From assembly GCA_964036195.1 (NCBI GenBank), contig OZ038457.1:19991147-20055146 (forward strand): 64,000 bases of DNA. The letters are read 5' to 3'. The position numbers and the translations under genes were made by a program. This document shows positions 1 through 11,726 of the stretch, one piece after another (positions within the stretch are counted from its first letter, which is position 1; the number at the start of each line of letters is the position of its first letter). This stretch comes from Sphaerolaimus hirsutus. Lineage: Eukaryota > Nematoda > Chromadorea > Monhysterida > Sphaerolaimidae. The notes under the pieces are model-generated. The model was not told the origin of the DNA. It saw nothing but the letters and a program-made list of their open reading frames with translations, and made no database searches.

Positions 1-71
1 AAAGTCAAGTGCATGATATAAATGGACACACGAGGCAGTTCTTTATTTGATAAGGCAGACACCCTCAGAGC

Positions 72-738
72 TAGGGTTGGCACTTGATTCTTTTTAACTG
101 ATTTTTTTTTGAAAAATCAAAGGGTGGAAACTGATTTTAATTTTTAAAAATCAAAAGGCAAAATTTCTGGTAGACTTGAACTAGGTATTTTGCATTTTTT
201 TGTGCGCAAGCGTGCAATTTCTCATACATATTACCATTTGTGATGTTTTCATGGGTTTTGCGGTATTTTTAGTGTAAAATCTTCCATTTGTTCATGTTAC
301 CATGCAATAATAAGCCGTGATATGCTAGTGTAGTATATAATATCAAACCGATGTGCTCCCACATACTTCTACAGTGTGTAACATCACTGTCAATTTTAAG
401 CCTTCCCTTACAACCTTATTTAAGCACTATTCCATGCTGAACTTCACTTGAAGTCACGAACATTCGACAAAAGGCAATATACGTAATAAGTTGATGTAAA
501 ATGTGGATATTTTTTAAAGAAATCACTGCTTATAATGCTATCCCACGACTCCACAGTCATAATATCACAACAATAGACATAACAATACATTGTCCGACAC
601 TTAACATACACATATTTTTTCTCTTTACCCCCATTTTGGGCGATTTAAAAAAAAATCTGATTTTAATTTTAAAAAATTAGTTTTTTTAAATAAAAAATTG
701 ATTTTTTTAATAAAAAAATCAAGGCGTTTAAAAAAAGT
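72..738. mobile_element. degenerate hAT-like AT-rich element, right end missing
   Basis: It starts TAGGGTTGGCACTTG at 72 and carries runs of A, T and AAAATC-type sequence. The same internal sequence recurs at 45136-45767, including the stretches near 200-400 and 540-640. No matching right terminal repeat or 8-bp target duplication is visible here, so this copy is truncated or decayed. No coding potential was seen. Confidence 0.5.
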
Positions 739-1068
739 GAATTTCAGGCCATCAAGCAACTGAAGTAAATGCCAGGTGATGGATGTCATTTTGAGCTAAA
801 AATTGAATCTGATGGCTGGATCCATTGGCAGTTTCATTTTTCTCTGGTTGGGTTATTCTAACTGCTTTGAAGTCTCCCTGAATGGTTGCAAATCAGAAAA
901 ACCCTAAGTGTTGCATTGGCCCTATACACACCAGTTTTCACCCTGACTTGGGTGAAAACTTAAATGGCAACATGGCGACATTCAGACTACTCTGATTGTA
1001 TGCTAATAAAATCAAATCATTCCACTGTGATGATCTACCTAATTGCTTTGAAAACTTACAGTTATCAC
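739..1068. other. intergenic or intron sequence, nothing recognised
   Basis: No exon, repeat family or structure could be supported. Upstream exons of the kelch gene could lie here, but no kelch-like frame was found. Confidence 0.4.
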
Positions 1069-1653
1069 TAGGGTTCAAACGGGATCCCGATCCCGATCCC
1101 GGATCCCGTGAAATTTCGGGATTTACCAGTCCCGATCCCGATCCCGAAACCCCAATCCCGATCCCGATCCCGAAATCTCAAAAATAGCAATCCCGATCCC
1201 GATCCCGAAAGTTTTCAAATCCCGATCCCGATCCCGAGAAACTCCCAAGTCCGGGATCCCGATCCCGGAAAAATTAGTGGAAATTATCAAAAGTGAAATA
1301 ATGGCGTTTTTGCATGCAAAAAACTGGATGCAAACCCCCAGCGTCAATTTTATGCCACTTTTCTGGCATCCAACAGTGTTTTGAGACCTTTATGAACTAC
1401 TGTGAATGCCAGAAAAATGGCCAAAATATCTATCCCTAGAACCCAATCCCGATCCCGGAAAAATGCCTATCCCAATCCTGATCCCGATCCCGTGACCCCA
1501 ATCCCGGCCAATCCCGATCCCGATCCCGATCCCGAAATCTCAAAAAACCAATCCCGATCCCGAAACCCCAATCCCGATCCCGATCCCGATCCCGAAATCT
1601 CAAAAAGTGAATCCCGATCCCGATCCCGAAAAGTCAATCCCGTTTGAACCCTA
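1069..1653. mobile_element. hAT-like non-autonomous element built of CCCGAT repeats
   Basis: The ends are TAGGGTTCAAAC and its inverted form GTTTGAACCCTA. They are flanked by an exact 8-bp duplication, GTTATCAC, at 1061-1068 and 1654-1661, the size typical of hAT transposition. The interior is mostly tandem CCCGAT units, with a short unique middle at about 1270-1430. A second copy lies at 52555-53091 with its own 8-bp duplication. The long frames across it are artefacts of the hexamer repeat. Confidence 0.85.
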
Positions 1654-1728
1654 GTTATCACCCAAGGCATGGTGAAAACTAGCGTGTGTAGTCACATTGC
1701 AGATAGATTGTTTTGCAAACATTTTCAG

Positions 1729-4700
1729 GTACTATTTAGAAACTGGTGTAACAAAATGGGCACCGACTTTGCTCAATGGGCTGCACAGGCGTCACTCTGC
1801 ATTCTGCTATTACAATCACAGAATGTACATTGTGTCTGGGTACAATGCGGATGCAAGTAAATTAATTCAACAGAATACCAGCATGCTGCAGAACAATAAT
1901 GTAAAATGTTTCACTTTATAGGGGTGGAGTCAATAGATGTGAACCTTGGAGCATGGGTGGCGGAACCTCCACTAATTTACAGCAGATTCCACATAAATGC
2001 AGCTTGCCGCGTGTATCATGACAAAATGTATGTAGCTGGAGGTGCAACACAAGAAGCTGTAGGCAGAAGGATCGAAGTGGAAGTGTCGGTACACATTTTG
2101 CTTTCCTTTACATTAATTTTGTGACTTCACCGGGCTTCAAATATGAAGCACCCAAATATTTCCGCTTAGCTTATCAGAGCAGATGCTGAAATTATCAACT
2201 TCTGAGAATAATTGGGAATCCATCATGGAAAGCTGGGTTCACATATCATTAATTCCAATGGTTCACTTCAATATTAGTCATAGGCTTAGTCAGCTTTGTT
2301 TACACATTATTTAGCCTAGCCAATATTTTAAAAATATTTTTTTCATTTCTAAATAAATTTCACTTTTCGTCCTGATTTTGTGTATAACATCACCATTTCC
2401 CCTTGCATGGTGAAATAAACTTACTGAAAAGTGACAGTAGTGGTGATAAGCATGAATCATGGTAGTCATGAAAATGTTGCCATTTTGCAGTGGAAGGAAA
2501 CAACAGAATACTTTAAAAATTAGTGGAAAAATGACAAATTCTACTGTAAGCAACTTATTTCACCAGAAAAAAATATTTAGCAATACTATGATTGACTATT
2601 CCATGTATTTCGTTATGGCCGCACGCACAGTAGTTATCATCACAAATTTGGTGAGTTTGAGGGGAGGTTCAGGGGATAGTAGCCAGAACATGAAGCTGGA
2701 GCATTTGGGGGAATAACCCCCCCCCCCTGCAAGACCCCTGTACCAAAGCATTCCTATGGAAGACAGTGTCTTGTTCTGATATAACTCTGTTCTTTTGATC
2801 ACTACAAGTCATACTTGAGGAACATTGCCATTTTGATGTTAAATGCAATGACATTATTTCAGGTTCGATGGGAGAACCTGGTCACTAGCTGGCAATCTGC
2901 CTAGGGTTATGCATGGTGGTACACTCATCATCATCAATGACATACTATTTTATGGGGCTGGTGTCAGTGGCACTGAACACCGACTTGAGTTTATTGAATA
3001 CAACATTACCACCGGTAAGGCTGCAAATGAAGAATACAGACCTGGGGCCAGATTTAATACTCCCTACAGATTTGTAGGGTAGGGCGTACGCCCGATAGAT
3101 TTTTTAAAGTTCAGCCGCATCGACGCACATGCACCGAGAGCAAGGCGGTTCGTAAAATACACGAAACTATCCCTTAAGGTCGCCAATATTGCAATATGAC
3201 GGTTATCGCTTCGATTTTGGCTCGGAAATCACGATTTCGTCATTTCGTGGCCGTCTGCCAATTCGTTTTTTATTTTATTTTGTCGGGCAGGTTACTCGCA
3301 TAAGTCGCGCTTTTGTACGCTCGTGCATGCATTTCTTTCTTGTCGCTGCCCTCATGGTTTCGGTTGCAGACAGTGAACACTAAAAAAGTGACCACCTGAC
3401 TACACAAAAGCGTGACCTATGCGAGTAACCCGCCCGACAAAATAAAATAAAAAACGAATTGGCAGACGGCCAAGAAATGACGAAATCGTGATTTCCGGGC
3501 CAAAATCGAAGTGATATAAAGTCGGCAGACGTATCGCCCTACAAACATTTGCGTCAGTCTCTCCAGTGGAGAGTGCATGACGGCATTAGGTATTGTGACG
3601 CAATATTTTAACCATTGGAATACATCGGGTCACGTATGAAAACTTGGCCCTTATCCCACTTACCAGTTGCATATTATACAAATGAGAGTGAAAACTGAAA
3701 GTTAGCTAAAAATCGTTAAAATTTGCTTCGCTTTGCCAATTTCCACCATCATAATCGCTATTTTTGTTTATATACATGGTTATATAGCTATTGTGAGCCT
3801 ATTTTATTCATATTAATAGCGGATTTCGAAATTTTGGCCGGCTGCCAAGTTCTCCTCTGTTGGAATGGAGCCAACAAATGAAAAATAAAATAAAAACAAA
3901 CACGGTAGTTTGAATGGTAAAACGGTAGTTTGAACGGTCAAATTCTTTACGAGCAACGTTGAAAACGTACATAACTAGTGCGTGGCACGCGCGGACGCAG
4001 TGAAACGTCCATTTTTCTTTTAATATGATTTTCTTTTTCAATTTCTAGCGTCCGTGTGGGACACAAGTTTTGTTGTTCGCTCTATTCACGAGCGAATTCT
4101 AACTCTCTGATTTTGTAGGGTGAAATGTCCGCCGACTTTACATCATATTGCAATGTGGGCAACCTTAAGGGATGGTTTCGTATATTTTATGAACCGCCTT
4201 GCTCTCGGTGCATGTGCGTCGATGCGGCTAAACTTTAAAAAATCTGTCGGGCGTACGCCCTACCCTACAAATCTGTAGGGAGTATTAAATCTGGCCCCTG
4301 GGATGGAAAAAAACAACTTTTTTTTCAACAACCATGGTTTAAAAAGCTTTTTTTCGTAAAAAAAGTGGGGTTTTAAAAACAATGTTTTTTTTTCAAAAGC
4401 TACCGGATATGATTATGGGTCAACATAAATATACAGGTATATCAGACAGGTGACATACTTTGTAATGTTATATATAGCAACATAATGGCTGTGGAGCCAT
4501 GGGATAGCAAAAAGTGGTGATTTCTGTCAAAGATATCCATTTTACATAGACTGATTGCGTATATCGGCTTTTGTTGAACATTCGTGACTCCAAGTGAAGT
4601 TGGGCATTGAATAGTGTTAAAATTAGGTTAAAATAGAAGGCTAATACATTGGCAGTGATTTTTCACACTGTACACTATGGGGACACATTGACTAGATATC

Positions 4701-5588
4701 ATATCATATACTACACTAACATATCACAGATTATAATGACAATATAGCACAAACAAATAGAGGCTTTTACACTAAAAATGCCTCAAAATCAATGAAAACC
4801 ACCACCAATGGTGATGTCATGCGAAATTGCGGCTTGCCTGGAAAAATTGGAAAATACCTCATGCTTAGTACTAAAAAAATTTAGTCAAAGTTTTTACCAA
4901 AAAACGGTTTCAATGGTAATGTTTAAAAAACAACGTTGTTTTTAACCTTTGAAAAAACACTGCCATCACTAGTATTTACAGACTCAAGGATGTACCCGGC
5001 GGGGAGCGCCCACCCCCTTTCCCGGGCTAGACATCACGCGGCGAAGATTGCAAAGCGCTTTTTCACCCTACACTAACACGCTACAATAGTCTAATCAGTG
5101 AAGTTGGGTGCCGCACCTGGGGGGACATAAAAAAGCCAAAAAACATGTTTTGCTATATGGCAAGCCACCCTGTTGTGAATCGTCCACCCCATCCCTATCG
5201 CGCTTGGCGCTAGCACCAAAGCAAAAAGCGCCGTGGTGCTTCTGGCGCTTGGCGCCATTTTGTTCTGGTGCCATTGGCGTTTGGCACTACGGGTAGGAAA
5301 GGCGCCATGGCGCTTTTCACATCACTACTACCCCACCTAAAAATCAGCTTCATATTCCTTAACAGCTGAATATATGGCTTCAGAAGTGAGAAAATTGACT
5401 GCCAGACTTGATTGGGCAGGTGTTTTTTTTACCAAAGAACTCCTGCAAATTTTATGAAAAGTGTTGTACAGTCAAGTACATTAAAATTTAACCAGTAGTT
5501 TTCTATTGTAACTACAGACACCTGGAAGGATACTGCTGATCGAGTTGCATTTGCCATATCCCACTTCTGTTCTGTTGAAACATGGTGA
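1729..5588 (+). CDS. kelch-repeat protein, 3' part of gene (4 exons)
   Basis: Exons read at 1729-1856, 1922-2084, 2863-3014 and 5518-5588, with phases agreeing across all three joins and stop TGA at 5586-5588. The product is the C-terminal ~171 residues of a protein with kelch blades. Seen features are repeated hydrophobic-Tyr-Gly blade cores (HSAFCYYNHRMYIVSG, CRVYHDKMYVAGG, GGTLIIINDILFYGAG), each followed by a conserved Trp (TKWAP, GAWV, RTWSL, DTWKD). Kelch blades fold into a beta-propeller that binds other proteins. The 5' exons were not found and probably lie outside the window. The second donor (after 2084) starts GTCGGT, a weak site chosen because it alone keeps the blade in frame. 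The last intron holds nested transposons. The gene at 58514 ends in a kelch-like segment, so the two may be related paralogues; this is inference. Confidence 0.8.
3045..4297. mobile_element. palindromic miniature element with a nested insertion
   Basis: Its ends are GGGCCAGATTTAATACTCC and the exact inverse, and long arms pair inward for more than 130 bp. The flanks carry a 3-bp duplication CTG (3042-3044 and 4298-4300). A second copy at 8800-9449 lacks the inner 624 bp, showing that 3517-4140 is a later insertion. It lies in the last intron of the kelch gene. Short frames inside it are by-products of the palindrome. Confidence 0.8.
3517..4140. mobile_element. nested miniature element, TAAAGTCGGC ends
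   Basis: The termini are TAAAGTCGGCAGAC and GTCCGCCGACTTTA. It interrupts the outer palindrome, which is uninterrupted at 8800-9449. A near-identical solo copy sits at 47665-48282. It has no transposase. Confidence 0.75.
4298..4972. mobile_element. hAT-like element of poly-A/T hairpin type
   Basis: It begins CTGGGATGG directly after the palindromic element and ends GCCATCACTAG. Between are AAAAAACAACG-type inverted tracts and an internal body that also occurs, inverted or direct, near 13670-13900, 14640-14940 and 43690-44200. The flanking duplication is not clear. Confidence 0.5.
5199..5322. repeat. GCGCCA palindromic repeat tract
   Basis: Repeated GGCGCTTGGCGC and GCGCCATGGCGC palindromes end in CTTTTCACATCACTA. 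The same family recurs at 16696-16770, 34909-34945, 53806-54075, 54945-55140 and 57420-57655. Confidence 0.6.
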
Positions 5589-6087
5589 TAAAGTGGTGAT
5601 CAATACAATGATGGGAAATTGATCAATACATAAACATTTTTTCCTTTACCCTTTTCTTTGTTAATAACAGCCAAAGAAGTTCGATCTAAAAACATTTTGA
5701 CACTGGATGTTTTCCTGTTATTGCATTTAGCTTTGTTGATTGTGTTGGGAGCAGGGGTTTAGTAGGGGGGTTCTCCCGCTGAACCACCTATCTATCTATC
5801 TGAATCGTGAATTTTGTGAAATTTTGTGCCGATTTTCACTCAAAATAGCTAATTTCCATACCTTTTGGTAAATTTTCACATTCAAAATCCTAATTCATGT
5901 TCCTTTTTGCCCATTTTCAGCTATTTTTGTACTATACATAATCATATTTTAGCTATTTTTCACATACTTTTAGCGATTTTCTTCCGTTTTCTTTTCATTC
6001 TATACTAGGGATGACCGAAAAAGGGTTTTTTCAATGACAGGTTTTTTTTAAATAAAACCGTTTTTTTTTCAAAAGCTCCCAGATATG
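5589..6087. other. intergenic, no gene seen
   Basis: Sequence downstream of the kelch stop. It contains a CAGGGGTTTAG element edge at about 5753 and TAGGGATGACC at about 6005, fragments of hAT-like repeats found complete elsewhere. No polyadenylation signal could be picked with confidence. Confidence 0.4.
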
Positions 6088-6293
6088 GGGCCAGTTCCGC
6101 AAGTGGAAAAGTTAAGAGTTGAGTAAAATGACAAATGACAAGTTATGAGTAAAGTTAAGAGTTAAGAGTTGAGAAAAAAGACAAGTGATTTTACTCAACT
6201 CTTAACTTTTAACTTTACTCTTAACTTATCATTTATTATTTTACTCCACTCTTAAGTTACCACTCTTAACTTTTCCACTTGCGGAACCGGCAC
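6088..6293. mobile_element. fold-back miniature element of TTAAGAGTTGAG repeats
   Basis: Ends GGGCCAGTTCCGCAAG and CTTGCGGAACCGGCAC flank an inverted array of AGTTAAGAGTTGAGTAAAAT units, giving an almost complete hairpin. A 3-bp ATG duplication lies at each side (6085-6087 and 6294-6296). Another copy is at 6974-7179. Confidence 0.75.
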
Positions 6294-6469
6294 ATGGTCA
6301 TGAGTCAACATGTACAGGTAAATCAAACAGTTGAGAGTACTTTGTGATGTTATAAATATATAGCCATAAAATGGCTGTAGAGTCATGGGATAGCATTAGA
6401 AGTGGTGATCTCTGTCAAAAATATCTGTTTGATGTCAAATTATTATGTCTATCTCCTTTTGTCAAACAT

Positions 6470-6960
6470 TCATGATTTCATTCATCATCCACCCAAACCG
6501 CCCAGCTATCTATCTCTCCCGGAGGCCACTCAGCTATTTATCTATCTATCCCGGAGGCAAAATTTTGGGCAACTATACCCCGAAACCCCCACCCCCCAAA
6601 TCGGCCAGCTATCTATCTATCTGGAGCGATTTTTCAGGAACTATACCCCAATAATTTTCACTCAAAATCGCTATTTGTCATACGTTTATATAGATTTTCA
6701 CCTCCATAATCACTAGTTCATGCGTCTAACTGCTTATTTCCAGCTATTTTTAGTACTATATGTCCTTATATATCCATTTTTAGCCATTTTCACCTACTTT
6801 TAGCGATTTTTCTCCTTTTCCCCCTTCCATGCCTATATATATGGCCCCCGCAAACCCCCCAGAAAAGATTTCAGCTATCTATCCCTACGGAGGACTGATG
6901 TGCTATCTATCCAACCCCACGGAAAGTCAAAATCTAGAATACTCCTGAAATTCACTAAAC
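6470..6960. repeat. CTATCTATC-type degenerate hAT-like repeat
   Basis: It contains CAGCTATCTATCTATC tracts, C-runs and the body also found at 12318-12823 and 50870-51348, where intact ends and 8-bp duplications are present. Clear ends were not found here. Confidence 0.5.
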
Positions 6961-6973
6961 CCCTGGAGAGCAG

Positions 6974-7179
6974 GGGCCAGTTCCGCAAGTGGAAAAGTTA
7001 AGAGTTGAGTAAAATGACAAATGACAAGTTATGACTAAAGTTAAGAGTTAAGAGTTGAGTAAAACGACAAATGATTTTACTCAACTCTTAACTTTTAACT
7101 TTACTCTTAACTTATCATTTATCATTTTACTCAACTCTTAAGTTTTAACCCTTAACTTTTCCACTTGCGGAACCGGCAC
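6974..7179. mobile_element. second copy of the TTAAGAGTTGAG fold-back element
   Basis: It has the same GGGCCAGTTCCGC start and GCGGAACCGGCAC end as 6088-6293 and the same hairpin body. The flanks read CAG and CTG, so no matching direct duplication is seen. Confidence 0.7.
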
Positions 7180-7231
7180 CTGGAATGCTCTGTAGTTAAA
7201 GGTATAACAACACGTTTTGACGGGCCAGGCC

Positions 7232-7376
7232 TCCTACGCACAAACGCCCGGCGCGCACAAACGCCTGGCACGCACAAAGCTACAGTTTTGTGCTTACCGG
7301 GCGTTTGTGCGTACCGGACTTTCATTTTGTGCGTGCCAGGCGTTTGTGCGCGCCGGGCGTTTGTGCGTACAGGTGC
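7232..7376. repeat. inverted repeat of CGCACAAACGCC units
   Basis: CGCACAAACGCCCGG-type units on the left are mirrored as GGGCGTTTGTGCG units on the right, forming a GC-rich hairpin of about 145 bp. Overlapping frames on both strands are by-products. Confidence 0.6.
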
Positions 7377-7784
7377 GGGGCCGTTTTGACCTCCCTGATA
7401 TAGCTGTAAAATATTATTTCTACTATCTTTGGGTAGTTCAATTTGTTCAATGAGACAAGAACTTTTTTTGCAGTGGTTGTTAAAAGAATGCTTTTTCATT
7501 CATAGTTGAGCCACACCATTTTGATTTTGTCTATGTTTGCAAGTTTATGACAGCAGTTTATGCACAGATTATCCAGTTCTGAGTCTGACACGCACCCAGT
7601 AAACAAACTGGTGGAAAATGTAAATATGTAGAGAAACTTAAAGTTGAATGTAGGTGTGCGAATTAAGGCAAACACGTTAAAGTAGGAAAAAAGTTAAAAA
7701 GTGAATGCTGGAGAAAATCGAGTAATAATTTTTCCACATAGCTGGCAAATTTTTTTTAGAAAATTGAGTTTAAACAATTACTGA

Positions 7785-8600
7785 AGAGTTGTCCACAGCA
7801 GAGTTTTTAAAAGTACTGTACTTTTCTCAAAGTAAACAAAAACATGAAGTATTTCTATTTTACTCACAGCTGAGTTCAGAAAACGTAAAGTATTTTTTTT
7901 CTACTTTTACAAACGTGCATAAAAAACTTTTTTTCCAGAGCAAACATAAAAATGAGTATTTTTTCCAGGGAAAACGTAAAAATGGATTTTTTTTTTAACA
8001 GAAAACGTAAAAATGAGTATTTTTGAAGGGAACATAACATAAAATGAGTACCATATATCCTTGAATAAGTCCCCCCTGTTGGCCAGGTGAGAAAAAAATA
8101 ACTCCCCCCTCAAATAACTGAATAACTCACCCTCTGGGTATTTGATGTGTATACACAATATAGGTATACCTCGATTACATGAGTTGACCGAATGCATTCA
8201 TACAATGAAAAATGTGCAAGTTCTGAGGAAAAAATAACTCCTCCCCTTGAATAACATCCCCCCTTGATTGACTCCCCCTCCAAAACCTCTGACGAGATAA
8301 TAACTCCCCTGGGGACTTATTCAAGTATATACGGTCTTTTTCAATTCTGACTTTGAAATACATCAATGATGTGTTTTTCTCTCCTGATCAGTATTTCTTA
8401 GAAAAATCGTCTGGCAAAATGACATTTTCTGCCCCCTTAAAGTATGTTTTCTGTACTCGCGTACTTTCAAAAAGTACGCAAGTAATTGAGTACCAGTATT
8501 TCTTCGGGAGGAAACGTAAACGTATTTACGCAGTGCAGTATGCGTTTACGCATATTTTGCGAGTAAACATACATACGTTTTAACAACTGTGGTCCACAGC
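7785..8600. repeat. AAAACGTAAA repeat element with ends TTGTCCACAG/CTGTGGTCCACAG
   Basis: Repeats of GAAAACGTAAAAATGAGTATTT lie between a left end near TTGTCCACAGC and a right end reading AACAACTGTGGTCCACAG. It is interrupted by the element at 8049-8335. A related repeat lies at 11039-11559. Confidence 0.45.
8049..8335. mobile_element. miniature element with ACCGTATWTCCTCGAATA-type ends
   Basis: Left end TACCATATATCCTTGAATAA and right end TTATTCAAGTATATACGGT are inverted repeats, followed inward by CCCCCT and GGGGAG tracts. Relatives with TACCGTA ... TACGGTA ends are at 9751-10167, 13972-14367, 19708-20115, 35378-35751, 48566-48987 and 55438-57334. Confidence 0.6.
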
Positions 8601-8796
8601 CCAAAACAAATAACCAATAATCTGCCCAGCAACCTCATGTCTTCGTTGTAAAGAGATGTTTTTCAACAAGTACAGTTGAAAGAAACAGGTTAGAAGTAAA
8701 ACTTACAGATTACTCGCTAGTAAATATGTATAAATGGAAGCTTTGAAACCAAAATTGTACAAAGTATGAAAATAACTCTGTAGTATCAATTGTCAC

Positions 8797-9663
8797 CAGG
8801 GGCCAGATTTAATACTCCCTACAGATTTGTAGGGTAGGGCGTACGCCCGACAGATTTTTTAAAGCCCGACAGATTTTTTAAAGTTTAGCCGCGTCGACGC
8901 ACATGCACCGAGAGCAAGGCGGTTTGTAAAATACACGAAACCATCCTTTAAGGTTGCCGATATTGCAATATGACGTATATCACTTCGATTTTGGCCCGGA
9001 AATCACGATTTCGTCAATTCTTGACCGTCTGCCAATTCGTTTTTTATTTTATTTTGTCGGGCGGGTTACTCGCATAGGTCACGCTTTTGTGTAGTCAGGT
9101 GGTCACTTTTTTAGTGTTCACTGTCTGCAACCGAAACCATGAGGGCAGCGACAAGAAAGAAATGCATGAACGAGCGTACAAAAGCGCGACTTATGCGAGT
9201 AACCCGCCCAACAAAATAAAATAAAAAACGAATTGGCAGACGGTCAAGAAATGACGAAATCGTGATTTCCGAGCCAAAATCGAAGCGACATACGTTATAA
9301 TGCAATATCGGCGACCTTAAGGGATAGTTTCGTGTATTTTACAAACCGCCTTGCTCTCAGTGCATGTGCGTCGATGCGGCTGAACTTTAAAAAATCTATC
9401 GGGCGTACGCCCTACCCTACAAATCTGTAGGGAGTATTAAATCTGGCCCCAGGGTTCAGACGATATATCGTATCAAATATCAACTGTTTTTTTCATATTG
9501 AATATCGATATCGAATATCAAGGCTTTTTAAATCAAATATCGATATCGAGGGTCAATATTGTATCAATATCGAGTTTCAGAAGAAAATATAGAATATCTA
9601 TATCGAGTTTCAGGAAAAAAATATTGAATATCGATATCGAAAAGTCATATCGTTCAAACCCTA
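8797..9663. mobile_element. hAT-like element of CGATAT repeats, interrupted at its first bases
   Basis: The 8-bp duplication ATTGTCAC lies at 8789-8796 and 9664-9671. The element's own sequence is CAGGGTTCAGACGATAT ... TCGTTCAAACCCTA with an interior of CGATATCGA-type units. The palindromic element 8800-9449 has inserted three bases inside its left end and duplicated CAG (8797-8799 and 9450-9452). Confidence 0.8.
8800..9449. mobile_element. palindromic miniature element, uninterrupted copy
   Basis: Same ends as 3045-4297 (GGGCCAGATTTAATAC and its inverse), with a CAG duplication on each side. It lacks the 624-bp nested insertion and so serves as the empty-site reference. Confidence 0.8.
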
Positions 9664-9750
9664 ATTGTCACATATAAATGTGAAATTGCGCACTTGCAAT
9701 CATGTTTTGCAAACAAAAGTTTGGCACTAATGTAGTAAATGTTTGTTTGT

Positions 9751-10167
9751 ACTACCCTCGAAATACCCCCCCTCAAAATGGACACTATGAACTTATAAAC
9801 CCCCCCCCTCGAAATACCCCCCCCCCCCAATTTAGTGTTTAGAGAACGTAAATGACAAAGGCTGCGGTTTGTCATCTGGGTAATGCAAAACACACGTTAA
9901 AAACGATGACTCTGTTCTGTGAGAACAGTGATTATACGTCTACACACTTATACAAGTCTTTAGAGTCTTATAAATGGTGATTTTTGTTGCATTTTCGACG
10001 TCTGCGTACGTTTCAGACGACAATTTAGTTCTTGGTTTTCAAAAAATTTCTGGCGAAATAATAAACCCCCCCCCCTCGAAATACCCCCCCCCCTCGTTTA
10101 ACCCCCCCCTCAAAATTCTCACTCTGAAACAATAAACCCCCCGGGGGTATTTCGAGGAAATACGGTA
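9751..10167. mobile_element. ACCGTATT-type miniature element, left end worn
   Basis: Right end GGTATTTCGAGGAAATACGG is intact at 10167. The left part begins ACCCTCGAAATACCCCCC and carries C-runs. The middle (9840-10120) resembles the middle of 19708-20115. Confidence 0.6.
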
Positions 10168-11038
10168 TTTAAAGTACTAAGTCTGTGTTTTCTCGAAAAA
10201 AATACCTTTAAAACCTGCACCCGACCAATTTCTTTTTCAAATTAAAAAATGTCTGGCAACTCTATCCCCTTTTTTCTTTATACGGAAAAAGGCAGTCACA
10301 AAAACTGATGCCCGATTGCACAGTGGCACATCTATGTAGCACAAAGCCGGGTCACATCACATTCAGTGAAGTATTTAGGACAGTCCAATTTTTTTTAACT
10401 TCCGTGTATACTCGGCGAACATGATACTCTACCACCGCAAATATTTATGTACCTTTTTTATCAAAATCAAATATCTGAGTCAAATTGAAAACTTTAAGGA
10501 CCGACCTTTCACAAAAAAATTGAGAAATGAATAGATTTGCCGATATGCCGGCCAACCCTACGATTTTCAAGTAAATATGTCACGTTTCCGGAGCCAGAAA
10601 TATTGCTATAGCGGAACTTATAGCAGGCTATTTCACCGTGCGGTGAAACGTTTAGAAAATTGCCTTTAGAATCAGGAAATATTCCGTTCCGCCTACGCAT
10701 CGAACCCGCGCATTACACAATATCGAATCGATCGATCAAATATTCCAGATTATTGTTTCTGTATTTCACACTGGAACGAGTTGGACAGCGGCGAAAATTT
10801 ACACCGCTGGAGTGTTTCCTCGGGAAAAATGTACGGCATAAAGTAACCCGAGTATAACTGTATACACGTTCGTTACTCTTTCAGATGCACATTTTCAACT
10901 GTCAATCTTGCCAAATTATAACTGTGCCGGAAAACATTTCACACACAAAAATGATTTTTTTCTTTGTCTGACTGAAAGCTTGTACTTTTCTGCCCCTCTA
11001 TAATGCAAATGAGGCACGCAGTTATGAAAGTCATGAAG
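10168..11038. other. no gene seen
   Basis: No exon could be supported on either strand. A minus-strand frame at 10916-11401 crosses a repeat and is rejected. Confidence 0.4.
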
Positions 11039-11559
11039 CATAGTTGTTAAAACGTATTTACATTTACTCAAAAAGTATGTATACTCGAGTACTATAAAGT
11101 ACTCAAAAAGTACGTATACTCGAGTAAATATGTTTACGTATACTTTGAAAAAAGTAGCTGTAAAAAGCGCTTTTACGTATACTTTTTGAAAGTACTCGAG
11201 TACAGAATACGTATTTTCAGATAGGCTTTTTATAGGCTTTTTCAAGACATAGATCGAAAAAAGGGTGGGAAAAAGCGAAAAACAGGAAAACATTGCTAAA
11301 AATAGGCACATAACACATGTACTTGTGAATTTGAAGGTCAAAATGGTCAAAAAAGTACGAAATGAGTGATTTTGAGTGAAAATTGGGCCACAATTTTCCA
11401 AAAATACGTTTTCTCGAGGAAAAGTATCTTACTCATGTTTACTCATGAGTAAAAGTAAAATATATATACTTTACGTTTTCTGTACTCAGTGGGTGAGTAA
11501 AAAATAAATACTTAATGTTTACATATACTTTGAAAAAAGTTCAGTACTGTTAACAACAG
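11039..11559. mobile_element. AGTACTCGAGTA repeat element with TTGTTAA ends
   Basis: Ends are CATAGTTGTTAAAACG and CAGTACTGTTAACAACAG, with flanking 8-mers TCATGAAG and TCGTGAAG matching 7 of 8. The interior repeats ACTCGAGTAC and TACGTATACTT. Related sequence is at 7785-8600 and 18560-18690. Confidence 0.6.
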
Positions 11560-11726
11560 TCGTGAAGTCAAAAATTTTGCAAGAATTTGATGGAAGCACT
11601 AATTTCCCTGTTATTATTTGTAAATATTGTTCAACATGAGCTTTTGAGTTCTTATTAAAATAAAATTTAGTCTATTCTTATATTTTCCTTGATTTCCTGT
11701 GTTTTTTTTGGGAACAGAGCTCTAAA

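Noticed and set aside
1108..1670. Overlapping frames rich in D, P, R, S on both strands
   Set aside because: They are translations of the CCCGAT hexamer array of a transposon; the same artefact recurs at 52527-52821.
10916..11401. 161-codon minus-strand frame
   Set aside because: It crosses the AGTACTCGAGTA repeat element and shows no family signature or splice context.
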